Source: Aristolochia californica
Lineage: Eukaryota > Streptophyta > Magnoliopsida > Piperales > Aristolochiaceae
Length of the DNA stretch: 64,000 nucleotides
NCBI GenBank assembly: GCA_029961685.1
Contig: JARWKL010000008.1
Coordinates: 22,601,981-22,665,980 of the forward strand
Reading direction: 5' to 3'
The notes below the pieces were generated by a model. That model worked only from the letters and a program-made list of their open reading frames with translations, searched no databases and was not told where the DNA came from. This document shows, in pieces, positions 38,201-50,449 of this stretch. A program made the translations under genes and the position numbers. Each line of letters begins with the position of its first letter. The stretch's first letter is position 1.

Positions 38201-41200
38201 TTTCATTATGCCATATATCTTTTTTGTCTACGAGAAAAATGGGAGAGTGAGTTTTGGATCTGAAAAAAAATTTGAACATCCAAAATGGAAATGCACAAAT
38301 GCTGAGTGAGATAATTCCAAAAAGTATCTGTGATTTTTAAGGATAGCCAAAACATGGGTTGTTTGGCTCTGGTAAATATCCAACCATTGGAGAATTTGAT
38401 TTTTTCTGCTCCTTAAAATTTTTGGATCATTACGTCACTTCCATCGTCAACATGTTTCTCGCATCCATATCCACCACATTTAAAGCATGTTACGATCAGT
38501 TAGAAGTCCCTTTCCTATAAAATTCCACCAAGCTTATTATTAGAGGTTGTACTAGTGGAATTTCCCAAACATGGATAACAAAACCTCTGAGTTCATTATT
38601 AGTGCGGGAAATAATTTTCTTCACTTACATTTATTCTAGTTTTCAAATTTTTTTGCATACATGAACTCTCAAATTTTCATTTTGTTATGCCTCATATCTT
38701 TTTTGTTTACAAGAAAAATGGGAGAGTGAGTTTTGGATCTGAAAAAAAAATTTGAACATCCAAAAAGGAAATGCACAAATGGTGAGAGAAATAATTCCAA
38801 AAAGTATCTGTGATTTTTTAGGATAGGCAAAAAGTGGCTTGTTTGGCTCTGGTAAAATATATCCAACCATTTGAGAATTTGATTTTTTGACTCCTTGATA
38901 TTTTCGGAACTTTAGGTCACTTGCATTCTCAACATATTTCTGGCATGCATATCCACCACATTTAAAGCATGTTAGGATTAGTTAGAAGTCCCTTTCCTAT
39001 AAAATTCCACCATGCTTATTATTAGGGGTTGTACTAGTGGAATTTCCCAAACTTGGATAACAAAACCTTGGAGTTCATTTTTAGTGCGTGAAGTAATTTT
39101 CTTCACATACATTTATTATAGTTTTCAAATTTTTTTGCATACTTGAACTCTAAAATTTTCATTTTGTTATGCCTTATATCTTTTTTGTTTACGAGCAAAA
39201 TTGGAGAGCGAGTTTTCGATCTGAAAAAAATTTTGAACATCCAAAATGGAAATGCACAAATGCTGAGAGTGATAATTCCAAAAATTATCTGCAATTTTTA
39301 TGGATAGGCAAAAAGTGGGTTGTTTGGCGCTGGTAAATATCAAACCACTTGAGAATTTTATTTTTTCTGCTCCTTGAAATTTTTGGATCATTAGGTCACT
39401 TTCATCCTCAACATGTTTCTGACATGCATATCCACCACATTTAAAGCTTGTTAGGATCAGTTAGAAGTCCCTTTCCTATAAAATTCAACCAAGCTTATTA
39501 TTAGGGTTTGTACTAGAGGAATTCCCCAAACATGGATAACAAAACCTTGGAGTTCATTTTTTGTGCTAAAAATACTTTTCTTCGCTTACATTTATTGGGA
39601 TTTTCAAATATTTTTGCATACTTGAACTCTAAAATTTTCATTTCGTTATGCCTCATATCTTTTTTGTTTACGAGAAAAATGGCAGAGTAAGTTTTGGATC
39701 TGAAAAAAAGTTTCGACATCCAAAGTGGAAATGCACATATGCTGAGAGAGATAATTCCAAAAAGTATCTGTGATTTTTATGGATAGGCAAAAAGTGGGTA
39801 GTTTGGCTCTGGTAATTATCCAACCACTTGAGAATTTGATTTTTTCTACTCCTTGAAATTTTTGGATCATTAGGTCATTTCCATCCTCAACATATTTTTG
39901 GCATGCATATCCACCACATTTAAACCATGTTAGGATCTGTTAGAAGTCCCTTTCCTATAAAACTCTACCAAGCTTATAATTAGGGGTTGTACTAGTGGAA
40001 TTTCCCAAACAAGGATAAAAAAACCTTGGAGTTCATTTTTAGTGCATGAAATAATTTTCTTCCCTTAGATTTATTATATAGTTTTCAATTTTTTTGCATA
40101 CATTAACTCTAAAATTTTCATTTTGTTATGCCTCATATCTTTTTTGTATATGAGAAAAATGGGAGAGTGAATTTAGGATCTGAAAAAAAAATTTAATATC
40201 CAAAATGAAAATGTACAAATGCTGAGAGAGATAATTCCAAAAAGTATCTCTGATTTTGAAGAATAGGTGAAAAGTGGGTTGTTTGACTCTGGTAAATATC
40301 CAACAACTTAAGAATTTAACTTTTTCTGCTCCTTGAAATTTTTTGATCATTAGGTCACTTGCATCCTCATCATCTTTCTGGCATGCATATCCTCCACACT
40401 TAAAGCATGTTAGGATCAGTTAGAAGTCCCTTTCGTATAAAATTCCACCAAGCTTATTATTAGGGGTTGTACTAGTGGAATTTCCCAAACATGGATAACA
40501 AAACCTTGGAGTTCATTTTTAGTGCATGAAATAATTTTCATTTTTTTTTTTGCTTACATGAACTCTAACATTTTCATTTTGTTGTGCCTGATATCTTTTT
40601 TCTTTACGAGAAAAACGAGAGAGCGAGTTTTGGATCTGAAAAAAAATTTGAACATCCAAAATGGAAAAGCACAAATGCTGAGAGGGATAATTCCAAAAAG
40701 TATCTGTGATTTTTTAGGGTAGGCAAAAAGTGGGTTGTTTGGCTCTGGTAAATACATCCAACCACTTGAGAATTGAATTTTTTCTACTCCTTGAAATTTT
40801 TGGATCATTAGGTCACTTGCACCCTCAACATTTTTCTGGCATGCATATCTACCACATTTAAAGCATGTTAGGATTAGTTAGAAGTCCCTTTAAAATAAAA
40901 TTACACCAAGCTTATTATTAGGGGTTGTTCAAGTGGAATTTGGAATTTCCCAAACATGGATAACAAAACCTTGGAGTTCATTATTTTGTGCGTGAAATAA
41001 TTTTCTTCACCTACATTTATTATAGTTTTCAAATTTTTTTGCTTACTTGAACAAAAAAATTTTCATTTTGTTATTCCTTATATCTTTTTTGTTTACGAGA
41101 AAAATGAGAGAGTGAGTTTTGGATCTGAAAAAAAATTTGAACATCCAAAATGGTAATACACAAATGCTGAGAGAGATAATTCCAAAAAGTATCTATGATT

Positions 41201-41304
41201 TTTAAGGATAGGCAAAAAGTGGGTTGTTTGGCTCTAGTATATATATCCAACCACTTGAGAAATTGATTTTTTCTACTCTTTGAAATTATTGGATCATTAG
41301 GTCA
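35251..41304 (+). repeat. Terminal family A monomers
   Basis: About 12-13 family A monomers leading up to the junction. They include a monomer with about 75 bp missing near 37,757 (AACTCAAAATTGGGAGCG), one with a loss of roughly 30 bp replaced by a T run near 40,538-40,551, and one with a 7-bp tandem duplication of GGAATTT near 40,934-40,947. The last monomer is cut at 41,304 inside the GATCATTAGGTCACTTG segment. Confidence 0.85.
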
Positions 41305-41316
41305 ATCACAAAAAAA
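41296..41316. other. Inversion junction between family A and family B
   Basis: Family A reads through GGATCATTAGGTCA to about 41,304. The next bases, ATCACAAAAAAATGAAAATT, are the family B sequence found after GGCAAATAG in every B unit. Both sides are homologous but on opposite strands, so the arrays point towards each other (tail to tail). Only about 3 bp (TCA) is ambiguous. No foreign sequence lies between them. It could be a natural inversion breakpoint or an assembly join; sequence alone cannot decide. Confidence 0.9.
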
Positions 41317-41722
41317 TGAAAATTTTAGAGTTTATGTATGCAAAAATATTTGAAAAATATAATAAATGTAAGCTTAGAAAATTATTTCACACACTAAAAA
41401 TAAAAACCAAAGTTTTGTTATCCATGTTTTGGAAATTCCACTACTACCACCCGTAAAAGCTTGGTGGAATTTTACAAGAAAGAGATTTCTAACTAATCCT
41501 TACATGTTTTAAATGTGTTGGATATGCATGCCTGAAACATGTTGAAGATGCAAATGACCTAATGATCCAAAAATTTGAAGGAGTAGAGGAAAACAACCAA
41601 CGTTTTGCCTATTTTTCAAAAAGCGGACTTAACAATCATAGATTATCGTCAATGTTTTGATCGATTAATGATGTGTAACGGCTATAATTTTTGGTAGAAA
41701 AGACTTATGGTTTGGGACAATG

Positions 41723-41741
41723 CCCCCCCCCCCCCCCCCCC
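41723..41741. repeat. C homopolymer tract
   Basis: About 19 consecutive C within the B-specific block of the unit nearest the junction. It is followed by TTTCCCCTC, a partly degraded continuation. Confidence 0.9.
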
Positions 41742-42020
41742 TTTCCCCTCTTTCGATGATTGCAAAATCCAATATAGAAAAAACTAAAAGAGTTTAAAAT
41801 CCTTAAAATTCACAAAAACTTTTTGGAATTATCTCTCTTAGCATTTGGGCATTTCCATTTTGGATGTTCAATTTTTTTTCAAATCCAAACTTGAGTTTCT
41901 CTGTCCCATTTTTCTCTTAAACAAAAAGATACGGTAAATAGATCACAACAAAATTAAAATTTTAGAGTTTATGTATGCAAAAAATTGAAAACTAAAATAA
42001 ATAAAAGTGAAGAAAATTAT

Positions 42021-42222
42021 TTCACACACTAAAAATGAACAACAAAGTTTTGTTATCCTTGTTTGGGATATTCCACTAGTACAACCCCATATTGCTTGGT
42101 GGAATTTTATAAGAAAGAGATTTCACGCACTAAAAATGAACACCAAAGTTTTGTTATCCATGTTTGGGAAATTCCACTACTTCAACCTCTAATAGCTTTG
42201 TGGAATTTTATAATAAAGAGAT
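42021..42222 (-). repeat. 101-bp tandem duplication within a B unit
   Basis: TTCACACACTAAAAATGAAC at 42,021 recurs as TTCACGCACTAAAAATGAAC at 42,122, each followed by the CAAAGTTTTGTTATCC and AATTTTATAAGAAAGAGATTT-like segments. The boundary falls at ATTTC, which occurs at both ends of the duplicated segment in a normal unit. This fits slippage or unequal exchange at microhomology. The two halves have since diverged slightly. Confidence 0.85.
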
Positions 42223-42772
42223 TTCTAATTGATCCTAACATGTTTCAAATATGGTGGATTTGCATGCCTGAAATATGTAGAAGATGCAAATGACCTAATG
42301 ATCGAAAAATTTCAAGGAGTAGAAAAAATTAAATTCTCAAGTTAACGTGAGGTGGGATATTTACTTGAGCCAAACAACTCTTTGTTTGCCTATTTTACAA
42401 AAAGAGGACCTAACAATCATAGATCATTGTAAATTTTTTGATCCATTAATGATGTGTAACGGCTATAATTTTTGTTAGAAATGACTTATGGTTTGGGAAT
42501 CAACACTCAGTTGTAAATGCCTCGGCCCCCCTCTTCCGATGATTGGAAAACCCAATATATAAAAAACTAAAACAGTTTAAAATCCTTAAAAATCACAGAT
42601 ACTTTTTGGAAATATCTCTCTCAGCATATATGCATTTTCATTTTAGATGTCCAATTTTTGTCAAATCCAAACTAGAGTTTTCACTCTCCCATTTTTCTAT
42701 TAAACAAAAAGATAAGGCCAATTGATCACAACAAAATGAAACTTTAAGAGTTTATGAATGCACCAAAATTAT

Positions 42773-42796
42773 TTAACTGAGTCAACACTCAGTTAA
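42773..42796. repeat. Perfect 10-bp-stem palindrome at a deletion junction
   Basis: TTAACTGAGT (42,773-42,782), loop CAAC, ACTCAGTTAA (42,787-42,796). Normal B units contain only the right half with a short GAGT/ACTC stem. Here a deletion of roughly 400 bp has joined upstream sequence so that the stem is extended to ten base pairs. Confidence 0.88.
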
Positions 42797-43439
42797 AAAT
42801 GCCTGCCCCCCCCCTCTTCCGATGATTGCAAAACCCAATATAGAAAAAAATAAAAGAGTTTAAAATCTATAAAAATCACAGATACCATTCAGAATTATCT
42901 CTCTCAACAGTTATGCATTCTATTAGTGATGTTCATTTTTTTTTCAAATCCAAACTTGAGTTTTCACTGACTCATCTTTCTGGTAAACAAAAAGATAAGG
43001 CAAATAGATCACAACAAAATGAAAATTTTAGATTTTATGTATCGAAAAAAATTTGAAAAATATATAAAATGTAAGTCTATAAGATTATTTCACGCACAAC
43101 AAATGAACACTAAATTTTTATTATCCATGTTTGGGAAATTTCACTAGTACAACCCCTAATAGCTTGGTGAAATTTTATAACAAAGAGATTTCTAATTGAT
43201 CGTAACATGTTTTAAATGTGGTGGATATGCATGTCTAAAACATGTTGAAGAGGCATGTGACCAAATGATCCTAAAATTTCAAGGAGTAGAAAAAATTAAA
43301 TTCTCAAGTTAACGTATGGTGGGGTATTTACTAGAGGCAAACAACCCACTTTTTGCCTATTTTACAAAAAGCGGACCCAACAATCATAGACTAGCTTAAA
43401 TATTTTGATCGATTAATGTTGTGTAACGGCTATAATTTT

Positions 43440-44840
43440 TGTTAGAAATGACTTATGGTTAGAGAGTTAACACTCAGTTACAAATGCCACGTCCCCCCCC
43501 CCCCCCTCTTCTTCCGATGATTGCAAAACCCAATATAGAAAAACTAAAAGAGTTTACAATCCGTAAAAATCCTTGATACTTTTTGGAATTATCTTTGTCA
43601 GTATTTGTGCATTTCCATTTTGGATGTTCAAGTTTTTTTCAAATCCAAACTTGAGTTTTCACTCTCCCATTTTTCTCGTAAACAAAAAGATAAGATAAAT
43701 AGATCACAAAAAAATAAAAATTTGAGAGTTTTAAGTATAGAAAAAATTGAAAACAATAATAAATGTAAGTGAGGAAAATTATTTCACGCACTAAAAATGA
43801 ACACCAAAGTTTTGTTATCCATGTTTGGGAAATTCCACTAGTACAACCCCGAATAGCTTGGTGGAATTTTATAACAAAGAGATTTCTAATTGATCCTAAC
43901 ATGTTTTAAATGTGGTGGATATGCATGCATAAAACATGTTGAAGATGCAAGTGACCAAATGATCCGAAAATTTCAAGAAGTAGAAACAATTAAATTCTCA
44001 AGTTAACGTATGGGGGGGTATTTACTAGAGGCAAAAAACCCACTTTTTGCCTATTTTACAAAAAGCGAACCAAACAATCATAGATCAGCATAAATATTTT
44101 GATCGATTAATGTTGTGTAATGGCTATAATTTTTGTTAGAAATGACTTATGGTTAGGGAGTTAACACTCAGTTACAAATGCCACGTCCCCCCCCCCTTTC
44201 TTTCGATGATTGCAAAACCCAATATAGAAAAACTAAAAGAGTTTACAATCTGTAAAAATCCATGATACTTTTTGGAATTATCTCTGTCAGCATTTGTGCA
44301 TTTCCATTTTGGATGTTCAAGTTTTTTTCAAATCCAAACTTGAGTTTTCACTCTCCCATTTTTCTCGTAAACAAAAAGATAAGGCAAATAGATCGCAAAA
44401 AAATGAAAATTTGAGAGTTTTAAGTATAAAAAAAATTGAAAACAATAATAAATGTAAGTGAGGAAAATTATTTCACGCACTAAAAATGAACACCAAAGTT
44501 TTGTTATCCATGTTTGGGAAATTCCACTAGTTGAACCCCTAATAGCTTGGTGGAATTTTATATGAAAGAGATTTATAATTGATCTTAACATGTTTTAAAT
44601 GTGGTGGATATGCATGCCTGAAACATGTTAAAGATGCAAATGACCTAATGATCCAAAAATTTTAAGGAGTAGAAAAAATTAAATTCTTAAGTTAATTTGC
44701 GGTGGGAAAATTACCAGAGCAAAACTACCCACTTTTTGCCTATTTTACAAAAAGTGGACCTTCTAATCATAGATCATCGTCAATGTTTTGATTGATTAAT
44801 GTAACTACTATAGTTTTTGTTATAAATGAATTATTATTAG
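43440..44840 (-). repeat. Two near-identical adjacent B units
   Basis: The unit at about 43,450-44,150 is repeated almost exactly at 44,150-44,840, offset 689-703 bp. The stretch 43,639-43,902 matches 44,328-44,591. Shared private features include GGTTAGRGAGTTAACACTC, CCACGTCCCC and GTGAGGAAAATTATTTC. This suggests a recent local duplication. Confidence 0.8.
43493..43506. repeat. C homopolymer tract
   Basis: About 14 C after CCACGT in the B-specific block. The closely related next unit has only about 10 C (44,187-44,196). Confidence 0.9.
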
Positions 44841-44863
44841 GGAGTCAACACTCAGTTAAAAAT

Positions 44864-44864
<1 letters not shown>

Positions 44865-44895
<31 letters not shown>

Positions 44896-44903
44896 CCCCC
44901 CCC
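44865..44903. repeat. C homopolymer tract with one G
   Basis: About 39 nt, all C except a G near 44,895. It is one of the longest tracts in the window. Confidence 0.9.
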
Positions 44904-45588
44904 TCTTCCGATGATTGCAGAACCCAATATATAAAAAACTAAAAAAATTTACCATGCTTAAAAATCATAGATACATTTTGGAATTATCTCTCAGCATTTG
45001 TGCATTTCCATTTTGGTTGTTCAATTTTTTTTCAAATCCAAACTTGGGTTTTCACTATCCCATTTTTCTTGTAAACAAAAAGATAAGGCAAATAGATCAC
45101 AAAAAAATGAAAATTTCAGAGTTTATGTATGCATAAAAATTTGAAAACTAAAATAAATGTAAGTGAAGAAAATTAATTCACGCACAAAAAATGAACACCA
45201 AAGTTTTGTGATCCATGTTTGGCAAATTCCACTTGTACAACCCCTAATAGCTTGGTGGAATTTTATAAGAAAGAGATTTCTAATTGATCCTAACATGTTT
45301 TAAATGTGGTGGATATGCATGCCTGAAACATGTTGATGATTCAAATGACCTAATGACCCAAAAATTTCGAGTAGAAAAAATTAAATTCTCAAGTTAACAT
45401 GCGGTGGGATATTTACCAGGGCCTAACAACCCACTTTTTGCCTTTTTTACAAAAAGCAGACCTAGAAATCATTTATCATCGTAAATGTTTTGATCAATTA
45501 ATGATGTCTAACGGCTGTAATTTTTGTTAGAAATGACTTATGCTTGGGGAGTCAACACTTAGTTAAAAAACACTTGGAAGCAACCACT

Positions 45589-45616
<28 letters not shown>
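45589..45616. repeat. C homopolymer tract
   Basis: About 28 C, followed by TCCCTTTTCCCCC, another interrupted C-rich tail. The preceding flank (CACTTGGAAGCAACCACT) differs from the usual one. Confidence 0.9.
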
Positions 45617-45619
<3 letters not shown>

Positions 45620-47506
45620 CTTTTCCCCCACTTTCGATAATTTCAAAACCCAATATATAAAAAACTAAAAGAGTTTACAATCCTTAAAAATCACAGATAC
45701 TTCTTGGAATTATCTCTCTCACCATTTGTGCATTTCCATTTTGGATGTTCAATTTTTTTTCAAATCCAAACTTGAGTTTTCACTCTCCCATTTTTCTGGT
45801 AAACAAAAAGATAAGGCAAATAGATCACAACAAAATGAAAATTTTAGAGTTTATGTATGCAAAAAAATTGAAAACTATAATAAATGTAAGTGAGGAAAAT
45901 TATTTCATGCACTAAAAATTAACACCAAAGTTTTGTTATCCTTGTTTGGGAAATTCCACTAGTATAACTCCAAATAGCTTGGTGGAATTTAATAAGAAAG
46001 ATATTTCTAATTGATCCTAACATGTTTTAAATATGGGGGATATGCATGCCTAAAACATGTTGAAGATGCAAATGACCTAATGATCCAAAAATTTCGATTT
46101 GAAAATATTAAATTCTCAAGTTAATGTGCGGTGGGATATTTACTAGAGAGAAACAACCCACTTTTTGCCTATTTTTCAAATCATATATCATCATAAATTT
46201 TTTAATCGATTAATGATGTGTAATGGCTATAATTTTTGTAAGAAATGACTTATGGTTTGGGAGTCAACACTCAGTTAAAAATGCCTCGCCGCCCCCCCTC
46301 TTCCGATGATTGTAAAACCCAATATATAAAAAACTCGAAGAGTTTAAAATCCTTAAAAATAACTGATACTTTTTGGAATTATCTCTCTCAGCATTTGTGC
46401 TTTTCCATTTTGGATGTTCAATTTTTTTTCAAATCCAAACTAGAGTTTTCACTCTCCCATTTTTCTAGTAAGCAAAAAGATATGGCAAATAGATCACAAA
46501 AAATTGAAAATTTTAGAGTTTATGTATGCTAAAAAATTAGAAAACTTAAATAAAAGAAAGAGAAGAAAATTATTTCACGCACTACAAATGAGCACCAAAG
46601 TTTTGTTATCCATTTTTGGGAAATTCAACTAGAATAACCCCAAATAGCTAGGTGAATTTTTTTAAGAAAGAGATTTCTAATTGATGCTAACATGTTTTAA
46701 ATGTGGTGGATATGTTTGAAACATGTTAAAGATGCAAATGACCCATTGATCCAAAAATTTCAAGGAGTAGAAAAACTTAAATTCTCAAGTTAACGTCCAA
46801 AGCCAAACAACCCACTTTTAGCCAATTTCAAAATAAGGGACCAAACAATCATAGGTCATTGTCAAATTTTTGATCAATTAATGATGTTTAACGGCTATAA
46901 TTTTTGTTAGAAATGACTTAAGGTATGGTTAGTCAACACTCAGTTAAAAATGCATAGCACCCCCTCTTCCGATGATTGCAAAACCCAATATAGAAAAATC
47001 TCAAAAAATTTACAATCCATAAAAATGACTGATACTTTTTGGAATCATATCTCTCAACATTTGTGCATTTCCATTTTGGATGTTCAATTTTTTTTAAATC
47101 CAAACTTGAGTTTTCACTCTCCCATTTTTCTGGTAAACAAAAACATAAGGCATATAGATCACAACAAAATTAAAATTATAGAGTTTATATGTGCAAAAAA
47201 AATTGAAAACTATAATAAATGTAAGTGATGAAAATTATTTGATGCACTAAAAATGATCATCAAAGTTTTGTTATCCATGTTTGGAAAATTCCACTAGTAC
47301 AACGCCAAATTGCTTGGTGGAATTTTATAAGAAAGAGATTTCTAATTGATCCTAACATGTTTTAAATGTGGTGGGTATGCAGGCTAGAAACATGTTGAAG
47401 ATGCAAATGATGTAATGATCCAAAAATTTCGAGTAGAAAAAATTAAATTCTCAAGTTACCGTGCAGTGGGATATTTACCAGAGCCAAACAACCCACTTTT
47501 TCCCTA

Positions 47507-47709
47507 TTTTACAAAAAGCGTACCCAACAATCATATATCATCGTAAATATTTTGATCAATTAATGATGTGTTACGGCTATAATTTTGTTTACAAATGACT
47601 TATGGTTTGGGAGTCAAAACTCAGTTAAAAATGCCTCGCCCCCCCCCCCCCCCCCCCTCTTCCGATGATTGCAAAACCCAATAAAGAAAAAATTAAAAGA
47701 GTTTACAAT
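47507..47709 (-). repeat. Family B-specific block (about 203 bp), reference copy
   Basis: The block accounts for the length difference between families (685 minus 482 bp). It runs from TTTACAAAAAGCG to GAGTTTACAAT and includes ATTAATGATGTGT, the GAGTCAACACTCAGTT-type motif, the C homopolymer and CCGATGATTGCAAAACCC. Its ends carry the direct repeat TTTACAA, but family A does not keep one copy of it, so this is not a simple target-site duplication. No terminal inverted repeats are visible. Either A lost the block or B gained it. Confidence 0.85.
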
Positions 47710-48304
47710 CCTTAAAAATGACATATACATTTTGGAATTATCTCTCTCAGCATTTGTGCATTTCCATTTTGGATGTTCAATTTTTTAAAATCCAAACTAG
47801 AGTTTTCACTCTCCCATTTTTCTGGTAAACAAAAAGATAAGGCAAATAGATCACAACAAAATGAAAATTTACGAGTTTATTAATGCAAACAAATTTGAAA
47901 ACTATAATAAATGTAAATGAAGAAAATTATTTCCTGCACTAAAAAGGAACACCAAAGTTTTGTTATCCATGTTTGGGATATTCCACTAGTACAACCCCTA
48001 ATTGCTTGGTGGAATTTTATAAGAAAGAGATTTCTAATTGACCGTAACATGTTTTAAATGTGGCGGATATGCATGTCTGAATAATGTTGAAGATGCAAAT
48101 GACCTAATGATCCAAAAATTTCAAGTAGTTGAAAAAATTAAATTCTAAAGTTAACGTCCGGTGGCATATTTAGCAAAGAGAAACAACCAACTTTTTGCCT
48201 ATTTTACAAAAAGCGGACCTAACAATCATAGATCCTCGTAAATTTTTTGATCAATTAATGATGTGTAACGACTATAATTTTTGTAAAAAACACTTATGGT
48301 TTGG
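47611..48304 (-). repeat. Representative full-length family B monomer
   Basis: A 694-bp unit measured from one GAGTCA motif to the next, given as a reference. It starts in the B-specific block, runs through a C tract of about 19 nt, then CTCTTCCGATGATTGC, AACCCAATA, the A-homologous portion, and returns through GTTAACGTCCGGTGG to the B-specific block. Unit phase is arbitrary. Confidence 0.88.
47639..47657. repeat. C homopolymer tract
   Basis: About 19 C between TGCCTCG and TCTTCCGATG in a typical B unit. Confidence 0.9.
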
Positions 48305-50449
48305 GACTCAACACTCAGTTACAAATATCTCTCCCCCCTCTTCCGATGATTGTAAAACCCAATATATAAAAAACTAAAAGAGATTACAATCCTTAAAAAT
48401 CACATATACTTTTTGGATTATCTCTCTCAGCATTAGTGCATTTCCATTTTGGATGTTCAATTTTTTTTCAAATCCAAACTTTATATTTTCACTCTCCCGT
48501 TTTTCTGGTAAACAAAAAGAGAAGGCAAATAGATGACAACAAAAAGTAAATTTTAGAGTTTACGTATGCAAAATATTTTGAAAAGTATAATAAATGTAAG
48601 TGAAGTAAATTATTTTACACACTAAAAATGAACACCAAAGTTTTGTTATCCATGTTTGGGAAATTCCATTAGTACAACCCTAATAGTTGGATGAAATTTT
48701 ATAAGAAAGAGATTTCTAATTGTTCCTAACAAGTTTTAATGTGGTGGATATGCATGCCAGAAACATGTTGAAGATGCAAATGACCTAATGAACCAAAAAT
48801 TTCAAGGTCAAGAAAAAATTAAATTTTCAATTTAGCGCGCTGTGGGATATTCACTAGAGCCAAACAACCCACTTTTTGCCTATTTTAAAAAAAGCGTACC
48901 TAACAATAAAAGATCATCGTAAATGTTTTGATCGATTAATGATGTGTAACGGCTATAATTTTTGTTAGAAATGACATAAGGTTAGGGATTCAACACTCAG
49001 TTAAAAATGAGACGCCCCCCGTCTTTCGATGATTGCAAAACCCAATATATAAAAAACTAAAAGAGTTTACAATCCTTAAAAATCACAGATACTTTTCGGA
49101 TTATCTCTCTCAGCATTTGTGCATTACAATTTTGGAAGTTCAATTTTTTTTGAAATCCAAACTTGAGTTTTCACTCTCCCATTTTTTTTGGTAAATATAA
49201 AGATAACACAAATAGATCACAACAAAAAGAAAACTTTAGAGTTTTTGTACACAAAAAATTTTGAAAAAAATAATAAATGTAAGTGAAGTAAATTATTTCA
49301 CGCACAAAAAATTAACACCAAAGTTTTGCTATCCATGTTTGGGAAATTCTACTAGTACAACCCCTAATAGCTTGGTGAAATTTCATAAGAGAAAGATTTC
49401 TAATTATTCCTAACATGTTTTAAATGTGGTAGATATGCATGCTAGAAACATGTTGAAGATACAAATGACCTCATGATTCAAAAATTTCAAGGAGTAGAAA
49501 AAATTAAATTCTCAAGTTAACGTGCGGTGGGATATTTGCCAGAGCCAAACAACCCACTTTTTGCCTATTTTAAAAAAAGTGGACCTAACAATCATAGATC
49601 ATCATACATGTTTTGATTGATTAATGATGTGTTACGGCAATATTTTTTGTTAGAAATGACTTATGGTTTTGGAGTCAACACTCAGTTAAAACTACCTCGC
49701 CTCCCCTCTTCCGATGATTGCAAAACCCAATATATAAAAAAATTAAAGAGTTTAAAATCCTTAAAAATCACAAATACTTTTTTGAATTATCTCTCTCAGC
49801 ATTTGTGCATTTCCATTTTGGATGTTCAATTTTTTTTCAAATCCAAACTTGAGTTTTCACTCTCCCATTTTTCTGGTAAACAAAAAGATAAGGCAAATAG
49901 ATCACAACAAAATAAAAATTTTAGAGTTTATGTATGCGAACAATTGAAAACTATAATAAAATTTAAGTGAAGAAAATTATTTAATGCACTAAAAATGAAC
50001 ACCAAAGTTTTTTTATCCATTTTTGGTAAATTTCACTTGTACCACCCCTAATAGCTTTGTGGAATTTTATAAGAGAAAGATTTCTAATTGATCCTAACAT
50101 GTTTTAAATGTGGTGGGTATGTATGCCAGAAACATGTTGAAGATGCAAACGACCAATTGATCCAAAAATTTAGAGTAGAAAAAATTAAATTCTCAAGTTA
50201 ACGTGAGATGTGGGATATTTACCAGAGCCAAACAACCCACCTTTTGCCTATTTTACAAAAAGCGGACCTAAAAATCATAGATCATTGTAAATATTTTGAT
50301 CGATTAATGATGTTTAAAAACATTTCCATTTTGTTATAAATGACTTATGGTTTGGGAGTCAACACTCAGATAAAAATCATAGACACTTTTTGGAATTATC
50401 TCTCTCAGCATATGTGCATTTCCATTTTGGATGTTCAATTTTTTTCAAA

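Larger units (their letters stand above)
1..41304 (+). repeat. Satellite array, family A (about 482-bp monomer)
   Basis: Head-to-tail array of roughly 85 monomers, all in one orientation. I measured the period from a recurring AACTCTAAAA-like anchor: 839 to 1321 to 1802 gives 482 and 481 bp, and 24,491 to 24,972 gives 481 bp. Landmarks in order within a unit are an A/T-rich start, GAGAAAAATGGGAGAG, CACAAATGCTGAGAG, CAAAAAGTGGGTTG, GGCATGCATATCCACC, an AAGCTT (HindIII) site, ATTAGGGGTTGTACTAGTGG and TTTTAGTGCGTGAAATAA. Monomers differ by scattered substitutions and small indels. No interrupting gene or transposon was seen. I do not recognise the family name. The array is cut by the left window edge and ends abruptly at the junction with family B. 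Confidence 0.97.
41305..42800 (-). repeat. Disordered family B units at the junction
   Basis: The first B units next to the junction are irregular. One is incomplete, one carries a 101-bp internal tandem duplication (42,021-42,222), and one is shortened so that successive GAGTCAACACTC motifs lie only about 288 bp apart (42,493 to 42,781). Array edges commonly decay in this way because unequal exchange homogenises edges less well. Confidence 0.75.

Noticed and set aside
47507..47709. TTTACAA direct repeats at the ends of the B-specific block as a transposon target-site duplication
   Set aside because: Family A, which would be the empty site, lacks a single TTTACAA copy at this place, and the block has no terminal inverted repeats.
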